Source: Phytopseudomonas seleniipraecipitans (GTDB lineage Bacteria > Pseudomonadota > Gammaproteobacteria > Pseudomonadales > Pseudomonadaceae). From it: DNA of 64,000 nt. Positions within the stretch are counted from its first letter, which is position 1; each line of letters opens with the position of its first letter. Below are positions 34,865-42,477 of the stretch, one piece after another. A model generated the notes under the pieces. The model was not told where the DNA came from. It worked only from the letters and a program-made list of their open reading frames with translations, and ran no database searches. The translations under genes and the position numbers were made by a program. The DNA lies in NCBI RefSeq assembly GCF_900102335.1, contig NZ_FNBM01000002.1, positions 62,001-126,000 on the forward strand, in the 5' to 3' direction.

Positions 34865-36451
34865 CTATTCCTCTTCTATGGGTTGGGCGGGCTGTGGCTG
34901 CTTCGAGTTAGGCAGCTCCATTTGGTCTGAACGGCGTTGCTCGATCTCACGCTTTCGCTGCCGGTAGATCTGCTGCCAGGTCTCGCCGGTCATGGCAGCG
35001 GCCTCGATCGTCTCGTTGCTAAGCCCGGCATCGATCCGCGCCTGAGCAGCCTTGGCTTCTTTGAGCTCGTCGATCGCACCACGCGCAGGGCCGATCCACA
35101 CTGCTCTGGTGTAAGCGCGCCGCCGAGCTGGGTCTGAATAGCCAGGAAGGCGAAGGCGGCCACGAGCCACGGCCTCATCAACCAGCAGCTCGTACGACGG
35201 CTGGCAGAAATCGCAAACGAGCCACCAGCGGCGCAGGTTGTACATACGCCAAGCCTGGAGCATTGCGGCTCGGGCGGCGCTGTAACTGCTGCTGTAGTAG
35301 AGCAACAACTCCTCTACAGGCAGCTCAAGCGCGGCCCCGATCTCCTTAGCTACTGCCATGAAGAACGGATCGAACTGAGCATTGGGCCTGGCAGGGTTCG
35401 CGGTAATGGGCTCTTCACCTGGTGCCAAATCCACCACCGCGCCTTCGCCCAGTTCAACAGGCGGGAGGTCGGGCGCTGCACCCTCAGGTTGTTCATTGCC
35501 GAGCGCCGACATCGGCAGATTGCTCTGGTTGAAGTCGCTGCCCTTTTTCAAGAACACGGTGAACATTGCCGAGATCACCGCTGCCATTAGCTCCGCGCTG
35601 CTGTAGCGCTCCAGCTTTTGCAACGGTTCCAGCACCGGTGCCAGGTAAGGCGCGCCGCGCTTCTGCCCCGGCCGTTCCTTATCGCACCACACCTGCAAGA
35701 TACGGCGCCGGCCAGTCCCAGAGCCAAACACCTCCAACCGTTCCCACGTCAGTGCTTTACTTAGGCGCTTCTCGCCCGGGTAGCCGCTGCATACCCAGAT
35801 TGCCAGGGGCGCTCCGGTGCCCGAATCAAACTCCACGCCTTCGGTAAGGGTATCGGTGTCGGGCTGGCCGTTCGGGTTGCAGATGCGGTCGGTCTCCAGC
35901 AGCTGTAGCCGCGTGCTGTAAAGGGTGCCTTCACGCTCAATGTCTGGCGTGGCGACAAATACGTCACCGCCAGTGAGCGCAGACATCAGCGCGATCGCCT
36001 GCTGCTGGTAATGGGTGCTGCTGGCCTCGGCATCACACTCACGAGGATCCTCGGCGTATAGCGTCCACTCACGTTCGAGCAGCTCATTGAGCCGTTCCCC
36101 CTCCGTCTCGCTGATACCGAGAGCGTCGTAGTCAACCTGAGGGCGGCAGATAAGGCCGGTACCCACCACGCTGGTACGGACGCGAACGATCGCGGCGCGG
36201 CCAAGTAGATGGTTGCGCATGGCATCGCGTGATCGGGCGACCAACGTACTGCGCTCGGCCTTGTTGAGGTCGCGAGACGGACTGCCCAAGTGGGGTATCC
36301 AACTGGTCATGCTGCGCAGCACACGCGAAGCACCACGCCACCGTGTTTCACTACCGCCACCACCACCTTGCATACGAGGCTGGCTCTGAACCAGCTCGAG
36401 GGCAGCACTAACTGCCCTCTCCTCCGGTGTCTTTCGGTTGAACCAGGCCAT
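34865..36451 (-). CDS. Portal protein, lambda gpB family
   Basis: 528 residues. Family hallmarks: LRSMTSWIPHLGSPSRDLNKAERSTLVARSRDAMRNHLLGRAAIVRVRTSVVGTGLICRPQVD, ETDRICNPNGQPDTDTLTEGVEFDSGTGAPLAIWV, SYSAARAAMLQAWRMYNLRRWWLVCDFCQPSYELLVDEAV. Forms the dodecameric DNA channel at the capsid vertex. Next to gpW-like gene (one base between). Full length. Confidence 0.93.
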   Translation of the reverse strand: MAWFNRKTPEERAVSAALELVQSQPRMQGGGGGSETRWRGASRVLRSMTSWIPHLGSPSRDLNKAERSTLVARSRDAMRNHLLGRAAIVRVRTSVVGTGLICRPQVDYDALGISETEGERLNELLEREWTLYAEDPRECDAEASSTHYQQQAIALMSALTGGDVFVATPDIEREGTLYSTRLQLLETDRICNPNGQPDTDTLTEGVEFDSGTGAPLAIWVCSGYPGEKRLSKALTWERLEVFGSGTGRRRILQVWCDKERPGQKRGAPYLAPVLEPLQKLERYSSAELMAAVISAMFTVFLKKGSDFNQSNLPMSALGNEQPEGAAPDLPPVELGEGAVVDLAPGEEPITANPARPNAQFDPFFMAVAKEIGAALELPVEELLLYYSSSYSAARAAMLQAWRMYNLRRWWLVCDFCQPSYELLVDEAVARGRLRLPGYSDPARRRAYTRAVWIGPARGAIDELKEAKAAQARIDAGLSNETIEAAAMTGETWQQIYRQRKREIEQRRSDQMELPNSKQPQPAQPIEEE

Positions 36452-36452
36452 A

Positions 36453-36677
36453 TCAGATACTCAGGTAATTGATGCGGTTGCGACCACGGCCCGCTAGCCG
36501 AGCTTCTTCGGCCGCCACTTCACGCGCGTACTGCTGCTCGAGCATCCGCAGAGAAGCCAGCTCAGCGCGGTTCACCTGCCGATCGCCGTAGCGCACAGAC
36601 TGCGCTCCGCGGACAATCCGGCTGATCGCCGCGCGCACTTCATCGAGCCTTATGCGGGCTTCTGTTTTAGGTTTCAT
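36453..36677 (-). CDS. Head-tail joining protein, gpW-like
   Basis: 74 residues (MKPKTEARIRLDEVRAAISRIVRGAQSVRYGDRQVNRAELASLRMLEQQYAREVAAEEARLAGRGRNRINYLSI). Length and the AAISRxxxGAxSVxYxDRxVxxxxLxxLxxLExxY motif match lambda gpW, which completes the connector between terminase and portal genes. Position also identical to lambda. Confidence 0.85.
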   Translation of the reverse strand: MKPKTEARIRLDEVRAAISRIVRGAQSVRYGDRQVNRAELASLRMLEQQYAREVAAEEARLAGRGRNRINYLSI

Positions 36678-36685
36678 GGGTTTCC

Positions 36686-38695
36686 TCAGCGGACGCGGCT
36701 GCGCGTTCCGCGCGTTTGTTGGGCTCTGCGCGGTACGTTGGCCACCGGCTCTTCACTACTGAACAACGCGGGCTGCATGAGCTGCTGCTCAAGCTGGTCC
36801 CACTCACTGTCACGGAGCAGATGTGTCTTCAAGCTGCGCGCGGCGTGCAAGGCATAAACTTCGCAGTCGAGCGCTTCATTGCGGCGGCCTGCTTTTTTCT
36901 GCCAGACCATCTTGCTGGGCTGGCGTGGGTGCGGTGCCAGCACTTCATTGGTCAGCTGTTCGTAATAATCAGCTCGCATCTCGCTGTACCAATGCATACG
37001 GCCTGGCCCGCTCCCGGTAAGGCGCAGGCGATTGTCGATCAGCGTCTTGGCTTTGTGAGTACCTACGATGTTGACCCGCAGGCCGTACTTGGCAGCCTTC
37101 GTGTTGTCTTGGGTGGTGTCGACTGACGTCGGCGGTTTGGAGTAAATCTCCCGTTCGCGGCTGTCGATCGAGGCGCCTTTGATGGCCAGGATGTTGTAGC
37201 GCTGGCGATCTCGAACATAGGTGTACACCGCATCGCTGGTGTTACCGTCCGAGCTATCCACGCTCGCTCCTGATACCGCCAAACGAACGTTGCCAGCACC
37301 AAGTATCGGTGTGGCCAACAGCTGGTCCAGCTCGCGCCACACGCCGTCGGATGGGTCTTTGGGGTTGCCTTGAAGCTCGTTCCAGTAGAGCCGCCAGGAC
37401 TCTTCACCTCGCCCCCAGCCAACAATCACAACTGCAAGGCGATCTCCCTGAATGTCCACGCCCGCGGTGATCAGCAGAACGCCAGGCGGCGCCGTCATTT
37501 CCGCATAGGGCTCCGCTCGTTTTTCAAGCTCATCCGTCTTCGGGGCATCACTTTTGTACTCGTAGCTCTCCCCCATCGAGCTGTTGGTGAAGGCGATCAT
37601 CGGGCCAATGTTGCCGCGCTCGGCCGCGTACTCAGCCTGCAGCTTCTTCTCCATCAACACGGCGAAGCGAGAGCCATAGAAGGTGGCGTACAGCTCATTC
37701 AGGTTGAAACCCGCGATCCCTCGAAACTCAGCAGTTGCGACCCAGCGGCCATGCTTCAGGTTGCCGTTCTTCTGGTTGTCGTCCCAGGAGGATCCACAGT
37801 GTGGGCACGCGTAATAGGTGTGCTCAGGCCGCTTCTTGCCGTACACCTCGTGGGAATAGGTAAGGTCATCCGGGCAATGGAGGTTGTCGAAACTGAGCGC
37901 ATGTTCCTTGCCGCAATCATGGCAAGGCACCATTCCGAGTCGCTTGTCAGACAGCTCCATCTCGGCATCGATAGCCGAGAGCCCTTTGATGGTAGGCGTG
38001 CCACCGATGATGATCGTCGAGCGCCTGAAGGTTTTCAGGCGCTCTTTTGCCAACTTGATGCTGTCGCCCTGGCCCCGAAGGTTGAGATTACAGTCGTCCG
38101 GCTCCTCAACTGCGACCCGCGGTACCGGCGTCGACTTAACGCTGGCCGGGCTGTTCGAGCCGACCATCTTGAGGAAGCCACCAGGGAATTTCTTGAAGTC
38201 CTGCCGCTGCTGCAGACGTCGGCTGCGTAGATCCACCTTCTTGCGTAGCCGTGGGGTGGCCTCGATCATCGGCTCCAGCTTCTCGCCGACATACTGCTTA
38301 ACCGACTCTGCCTTCGGGAAAAGAACCAAAATCGGCGACGGGTCTATATCGATCCATTTGGCAATGGCGTTTCCCATCACGCCTGACGTCCAAGCCACCT
38401 GAGCAGACTTACGGCCGACTACTTCAGTAACGTTGGGATCGTCGATCGCATCCAGCGGGTTACCGGGCCAAGTGAGGTGCGGCGTAACATCGAATCGATA
38501 CTTACCGGGCCGGGCAGCCTCCTCCGGCGCGAGCCACCGATACTTGTCTGCCCATTCGATGATCGACATCCGCGGTGGCGGTGCCCACTTGCTGCAGGCT
38601 TTACGGATCGCTTTACGGGCCGTCTTCTTCAGCATCCTCCGGATCGTCCGATCCGAAAGGATCCCCGTCTGACGGGTCGTCGTCATCAGGGTCAT
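36686..38695 (-). CDS. Terminase large subunit, lambda gpA (GpA) family
   Basis: 669 residues as delimited by the ATG at 38695; an internal ATG at 38635 (MLKKTARKAIRKACSKWAPPP) is possible, since the first 20 residues overlap the end of the small subunit. The ATPase region has VVGRKSAQVAWTSG (atypical Walker A, as in lambda KSARVGYSK), later LPVPRVAVEEPDD (Walker B-like). A zinc-finger-like CxxC...CPHC pair (MVPCHDCGKEH, YYACPHCGSSW) lies near residue 260-310. The nuclease domain begins at LLITAGVDIQGDRLAVVIVGWGRGEESW. Cuts and packages DNA at cos. Confidence 0.92.
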   Translation of the reverse strand: MTLMTTTRQTGILSDRTIRRMLKKTARKAIRKACSKWAPPPRMSIIEWADKYRWLAPEEAARPGKYRFDVTPHLTWPGNPLDAIDDPNVTEVVGRKSAQVAWTSGVMGNAIAKWIDIDPSPILVLFPKAESVKQYVGEKLEPMIEATPRLRKKVDLRSRRLQQRQDFKKFPGGFLKMVGSNSPASVKSTPVPRVAVEEPDDCNLNLRGQGDSIKLAKERLKTFRRSTIIIGGTPTIKGLSAIDAEMELSDKRLGMVPCHDCGKEHALSFDNLHCPDDLTYSHEVYGKKRPEHTYYACPHCGSSWDDNQKNGNLKHGRWVATAEFRGIAGFNLNELYATFYGSRFAVLMEKKLQAEYAAERGNIGPMIAFTNSSMGESYEYKSDAPKTDELEKRAEPYAEMTAPPGVLLITAGVDIQGDRLAVVIVGWGRGEESWRLYWNELQGNPKDPSDGVWRELDQLLATPILGAGNVRLAVSGASVDSSDGNTSDAVYTYVRDRQRYNILAIKGASIDSREREIYSKPPTSVDTTQDNTKAAKYGLRVNIVGTHKAKTLIDNRLRLTGSGPGRMHWYSEMRADYYEQLTNEVLAPHPRQPSKMVWQKKAGRRNEALDCEVYALHAARSLKTHLLRDSEWDQLEQQLMQPALFSSEEPVANVPRRAQQTRGTRSRVR

Positions 38696-39140
38696 AGTTC
38701 GCCAGCTCTCTCAAGATTGCTTCGATAGGGTCGCGGATCAGTTGATCGTCCACCTCCACCCCGTATCGAGCTGAGAGCTCGCTTGCCAGATTTTCAGGGA
38801 GGGTGTTCAGCAGCTCGATCTTGGCCGCCTGGATCATTGCTTCGAACCGGCCAACCAAGTCAGCTACAACGGCGACCTCGCCGATATCCTTGGCCATTGC
38901 CAGCTCTTCACGGTCGGCGCGAACGCGATCAAGCCGATCGCGCGAGGATTCTTTCTTGCCGTTCAGTGCCGCCTGCTGCATGAGCCATTCGATCACCGCC
39001 TGGCTGTCGTACAGGTTTTCGTGGCCTCGCCCTTGGCCGAACTCCAGCACGGGCATGCCTGCTGTCTGCCAGCGGCTGAGCGTTCGTTCATCACGTCCCA
39101 CCAGCTCGCCTAACTCAGCCTTTGAAACTTGCAGGCCCAT
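38613..39140 (-). CDS. Terminase small subunit, Nu1-like
   Basis: 175 residues from the ATG at 39140, preceded by AAGGAGTTAGGT. Residues 1-50 form a winged-helix DNA-binding domain (MGLQVSKAELGELVGRDERTLSRWQTAGMPVLEFGQGRGHENLYDSQAVIEWLMQQA) like lambda gpNu1; then a coiled coil (SRDRLDRVRADREELAMAKDIGE) and an acidic tail PDDDDPSDGDPFGSDDPEDAEEDG, which contacts TerL. It would bind cosB. Overlaps the large subunit gene. Confidence 0.85.
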   Translation of the reverse strand: MGLQVSKAELGELVGRDERTLSRWQTAGMPVLEFGQGRGHENLYDSQAVIEWLMQQAALNGKKESSRDRLDRVRADREELAMAKDIGEVAVVADLVGRFEAMIQAAKIELLNTLPENLASELSARYGVEVDDQLIRDPIEAILRELANYDPDDDDPSDGDPFGSDDPEDAEEDGP

Positions 39141-39272
39141 ACCTAACTCCTTGAAAAGACGGACATCCCTGCACAAATTCCAGCTAGAGAGAAAACGCGG
39201 CTCGAATTACCCGTGTAGGCCGGGGCCCCCTGGGAGTACCTTAATGGTCTGGGCGGGCTTAGCGCCCTAGGT
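39141..39272. other. Candidate cos region upstream of the small terminase gene
   Basis: In lambdoid phages cos lies just upstream of Nu1. This 132-bp gene-free stretch contains a GGGGCCCC palindrome (39222-39229) within GGCCGGGGCCCCCTGGG and a hairpin GGGCG-N7-CGCCC (39251-39267). There is no other obvious role. The nick positions cannot be set from sequence. Confidence 0.35.
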
Positions 39273-40064
39273 CTAGCTGCCCCGCCTGCCACCAGGGCGA
39301 CGGCTGAAGCTGGTCGGCAGGCGCCCGCTCAGGGCATCGGCGATGGCCTTGTCGATGTTCGCTTCAAGCTGTGCATCGTTCTCGGCAACGCGTCGAACCA
39401 CACCATGGAAGTCCAGGCGCTCGCTGTACTGCGGTTGACGTACGAAGGCGATGACCACTGCCACCGCCTTGCCCCGCCGCTCTGCAATACCGATGGGCGT
39501 CTTGCCGCGCTTGAGTACGAAGAACGCCGTGGCGTGGCCTTTGCGAAGTGAGCGTCGACTCGCCGTAGCGCTGTGGTCAGAGCCAGATCGGTTCAGCGCC
39601 TTCAGCCCGGACAGGATCTGCATCATGTGCCCGCGCTGCATGTTGCCGTACTGGTCGAGCCGCGCCCCTGCACCTGGTACGGCGAATAGCCCCGCGGGTA
39701 GAATTCCAGCCTGACGTAGCCAAGCTTCAGACGCGCGACGCTGCCGACCACCACCGAACACCTGCGGCGCCACCCAGTCTTCAGGGGCGAACTGCTTGCC
39801 GGTAGCCGCGCCGTCCTTGTCATCCTTGATCCACAGCGCCGCTTCCAACTGATTGGGCCTAGCGTTCAGTACGCGGATCGAGTTGAGAGTGAACGGCGTG
39901 GGCCGGTCGAACACATCACTCATTTCAGCCCGAACGATCTGCCGGGCTTGGTTCGCCGTGTGGTTCAACGCCTCAGCCAATGCACTGTTAGCTAGACCGG
40001 GCCCCAGTTGCTGCAAGGATGCCAACGCATCGTCGAGGTCGGCAGCGTGAAATGCCCCGCGCAT
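39273..40064 (-). CDS. Phage structural protein, minor-tail Z-like
   Basis: 263 residues. The start MRGAFHAADLDDALASLQQLGPGLANSALAEALNHTANQARQIVRAEMSDVFDRPTPFTLNSIRVLNA resembles lambda gpZ and related minor tail proteins that carry N-HTANQAR and DRPTPFTxNSI motifs; the rest is basic. Ribosome-binding GGAGTAAC before the ATG. The place is unusual: upstream of the small terminase rather than between gpW and tail genes. Confidence 0.6.
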   Translation of the reverse strand: MRGAFHAADLDDALASLQQLGPGLANSALAEALNHTANQARQIVRAEMSDVFDRPTPFTLNSIRVLNARPNQLEAALWIKDDKDGAATGKQFAPEDWVAPQVFGGGRQRRASEAWLRQAGILPAGLFAVPGAGARLDQYGNMQRGHMMQILSGLKALNRSGSDHSATASRRSLRKGHATAFFVLKRGKTPIGIAERRGKAVAVVIAFVRQPQYSERLDFHGVVRRVAENDAQLEANIDKAIADALSGRLPTSFSRRPGGRRGS

Positions 40065-40069
40065 TGACG

Positions 40070-40555
40070 TTACTCCATCCGGCTCCGGTGATCAGTGCCT
40101 GGCACAGATCGAGCTATTGCATAGAAGATCGATTGGGCAAGCCGCCCTTTCCAATCTTCCTCGTCGAAACCGTGCAGATCGAAGCTGTGCTCTCCGTTGT
40201 CACCGTGGCTGATTACACCATCTCGGGACACTTTGAACGCCCACACTTCGCGCATAGACGTCTCGTCTTTCGAGTCAGTAAGTTCTTTCAAGATCACATA
40301 ACGACCCACAGTTCCTGTAGCGTCAATATGAAGATCTAAACGCCCTTTCCCTTTACCAAAGGGCGTTTCCAGCAAAAACACGTCATTGTCGGAGATATCC
40401 AGCTTCACACCCCAATGCCTCGTGGGGTGGGGTTTAGCGAAAGTGTCTTGAAGCACCTTGACCACAGACCGAGCCGCAACTCTGACGTATTCGGCTGACT
40501 CAACCGCATTCCTACATAGATTCATTTCTGCATCCGTGAAAGCTGAGTAACTCAT
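40070..40555 (-). CDS. Hypothetical protein (cargo between holin and structural genes)
   Basis: 161 residues, not recognised: MSYSAFTDAEMNLCRNAVESAEYVRVAARSVVKVLQDTFAKPHPTRHWGVKLDISDNDVFLLETPFGKGKGRLDLHIDATG... Soluble, alpha then beta. Perfect ribosome-binding AGGAGGT before the ATG. Same strand as the late operon, but more AT-rich than its neighbours and not a known head or lysis gene. A moron or host-interaction protein is possible. Confidence 0.55.
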   Translation of the reverse strand: MSYSAFTDAEMNLCRNAVESAEYVRVAARSVVKVLQDTFAKPHPTRHWGVKLDISDNDVFLLETPFGKGKGRLDLHIDATGTVGRYVILKELTDSKDETSMREVWAFKVSRDGVISHGDNGEHSFDLHGFDEEDWKGRLAQSIFYAIARSVPGTDHRSRME

Positions 40556-40615
40556 AGCAACCTCCTGTCTAGAGTGAGAGATCAGTATGCCACTACGGTT
40601 AGCTCTATCTCTCCG

Positions 40616-40930
40616 CTACTTTTGTCTACGCTCAACACCAGACCAAACTGGCTGATCCGGACGCAACACACCCGCCAAGTTCCCGCGAGAGCGCAAAAGC
40701 GCCCAGGCAAATGCAATCAGCTGGATGACCACCGGCCAGGCCTGCCCAGGTACCCACAGGTCGCCAATCAGGATGTAGATCACCGCGGCGCCCGCACTGA
40801 CCATCACCGCGTAAGCCGCGCAGGACATGCCGCGCCGGAAGCGCAACGAGCCGCGGCGGAAGGTGAACAACCGAACGAATATCGCGAAGCACACTACCAA
40901 GGTAGCTCCCGTAAGCAGCAGACTAACCAT
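40616..40930 (-). CDS. Holin-like membrane protein (three TM segments)
   Basis: 104 residues with three TM helices: LLLTGATLVVCFAIFVRLF, CAAYAVMVSAGAAVIYILIG and VVIQLIAFAWALL, plus a charged linker (RRGSLRFRRG) and a hydrophilic C-terminus (RPDQPVWSGVERRQK). Overlaps the upstream 118-residue membrane protein by 8 bp. Size and topology match class I/III phage holin families of Pseudomonas prophages. Confidence 0.7.
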   Translation of the reverse strand: MVSLLLTGATLVVCFAIFVRLFTFRRGSLRFRRGMSCAAYAVMVSAGAAVIYILIGDLWVPGQAWPVVIQLIAFAWALLRSRGNLAGVLRPDQPVWSGVERRQK

Positions 40931-41279
40931 TGAACCCTCCAGACGAGACAGGAGCCTCGCGCTTCTTGATCCAGGCCATGGTCACACCCACCACCATCGC
41001 GGATGCGGCAAAGGCGGCAGGGCCTGGGAAAGCAAAAGGGCGCATGCCCCACACTTCCAACTCGCCCAGTGCAGGGCTAAACAGGTAGCCCATCACCAGG
41101 CTGACGAAGAACAACGCAACCCGAGCAGCGCCTTTCAGGTCAGGTCGTGCGATCACGAACACCAGCGCGCCACACAGGGCACCGGTCGCAGCGTTACCGT
41201 CTGCGCCGGCCAGGATGCCACCAAGGCAGGCCATGGCGCCCAGCCCACAGAGTGCCAGCCCGCTTAGCGGCTCGCTCAT
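40923..41279 (-). CDS. Holin / antiholin-like membrane protein (four TM segments)
   Basis: 118 residues with four hydrophobic segments: GLALCGLGAMACLGGILAG, AATGALCGALVFVIA, VALFFVSLVMGYLFSPAL and AAFAASAMVVGVTMAWI, ending KKREAPVSSGGFNG. Immediately follows the late-control region, as the first gene of the late transcript; that is where lambda has its S holin. Which of the two is the holin and which the antiholin cannot be decided. Confidence 0.65.
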   Translation of the reverse strand: MSEPLSGLALCGLGAMACLGGILAGADGNAATGALCGALVFVIARPDLKGAARVALFFVSLVMGYLFSPALGELEVWGMRPFAFPGPAAFAASAMVVGVTMAWIKKREAPVSSGGFNG

Positions 41280-41561
41280 GTCACAACCTCCCAGGCGGCC
41301 AAGGGCCAGAAACGAAGAAGCCCCACCAGATGGCAGGGCTTCGGAATAGTTGCCCCCTTTCAGGGGCGGTGACGGCGCGGGGGCTAACCGTCGAGGGGCG
41401 CAGCACAGCGCTCTGTGTTTATCGCGGGCACCGCAATAAAGCCTGGGTACCTTTTACCCCTCGACATGCAACGCTCGCAACGGCCATTTTCGGGCGGTTC
41501 GGTTCGCGCCGGGTTGAACTCTGTTCGCGCACGGTTCGCGCCATCGTGACCGGACGAACGG
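41280..41561 (-). promoter_or_regulatory. Late-control region between the Q-like gene and the holin genes
   Basis: 281 bp without a gene. It contains a hairpin GAAGCCC-N12-GGGCTTC (41317-41342) close to the holin gene and, next to the Q-like stop, three GTTCGCGC boxes at 41502, 41523 and 41534 (spacings 21 and 11 bp). In lambda this place holds pR', the qut site and the tR' terminator on which Q acts. I could not fix a clear promoter. A GGGTA-N5-TACCC inverted pair is at 41445-41459. Confidence 0.45.
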
Positions 41562-42137
41562 TCATTCTGCCACCACCCCGAACCCAGCGCGCAACGCTTG
41601 ACGGTGGGACACGCCGGAGGCCTTCAGCCGCTGCAAACGCCTGGCTTCATCCTTGCCCGCCACCTTCACCGCTCGAGCACGCGCCCGAGCCGCTGCGGCA
41701 GCGGCCGTGCCCTGTCCTTCCCGCTCGCGCTCACTCACAACACCCGGCAGCACTTCGGCCAACGCCGCGTGCAACTCACCGACACGCGTCCGGTATGTCC
41801 GCACACTTATGCCCAGTACTCGGCATTGCGCTACCACCGGCTGCGGCCGCAAAGACGTGTACCGCACCAATGCCAGGTACTGCATCGCCCTGCCCCTGGA
41901 ACCGAGACCACCGTCCGCCTCATCTGCGGCCAACAAGGCCAACCCCGTAGCGACAGCAGCAGAAGCCCGGCTCACCGCCACCTCACACTCAACGCTCGAC
42001 AAGCACCGCGACCCACCAACAGCCCGCCCGCCCTCCTCATCCATCGTGCCCAGTGGTGAACGGATGCTCACGTCCAGGGCCGGGCTGATCACCTCGTTGC
42101 CCCACGCCACCAGCAGCGCCTCAATCACCTTATTCAT
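41562..42137 (-). CDS. Putative late-gene regulator (Q/antitermination-like)
   Basis: 191 residues. Central part MQYLALVRYTSLRPQPVVAQCRVLGISVRTYRTRVGELHAALAEVL looks like a sigma-70 region 4-type helix-turn-helix; the C-terminus is very basic (AAAAAARARARAVKVAGKDEARRLQRLKASGVSHRQALRAGFG). It is the last gene before the late module, the place of the Q gene in lambdoid phages, and hairpins between late genes fit a need for antitermination. Assignment by position and motif, not by a firm family match. Confidence 0.55.
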   Translation of the reverse strand: MNKVIEALLVAWGNEVISPALDVSIRSPLGTMDEEGGRAVGGSRCLSSVECEVAVSRASAAVATGLALLAADEADGGLGSRGRAMQYLALVRYTSLRPQPVVAQCRVLGISVRTYRTRVGELHAALAEVLPGVVSEREREGQGTAAAAAARARARAVKVAGKDEARRLQRLKASGVSHRQALRAGFGVVAE

Positions 42138-42477
42138 CGCCCCAACCCCCGCTCAAAACCCAACCCAACACAAAAAGCCCCAACCCAACACACACCCAAC
42201 ACACTTAAAACCCTTACAGAACAATGCTTTAAAGAAAGCTGTGTAAGGTGTGTTGGGTTGGTAAGGTTTTTTGAAGCTTCGCGTAGAGAAAAAACGCAGC
42301 CGGTAGCCATTGGAGAGAAGGAAGATATTTTTCGCATACGTGCGCGCGCGGGCGCGTAAACCCAACACACCCAACACACACCGCCACAACGCCCGTAAAC
42401 ACTGGGGCTAAAGTGTGTAAGGTTGCCCAAACCAACCCAACACATACCCAACACACCCAACACACTTTCACGCGCAC
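42138..42477. repeat. Iteron-like CCCAACACAC repeats, candidate replication origin
   Basis: Gene-free region between the Q-like and primase genes. CCCAACACAC occurs as direct copies at 42184, 42195, 42361, 42370, 42447 and 42456, with 9/10 matches at 42164 and 42436, and inverted at 42248-42257. Within each cluster the spacing is 9 or 11 bp, about one helical turn. Placed right after a primase-helicase gene, this looks like an origin or primase-recognition array. The frames running through it give low-complexity peptides and are rejected. Confidence 0.6.

Noticed and set aside
41445..41459. GGGTA-N5-TACCC inverted repeat in the late-control region
   Set aside because: The half-sites are in the opposite order to the repressor operators (TACCC-N3-GGGTA), so it is not counted as an operator.
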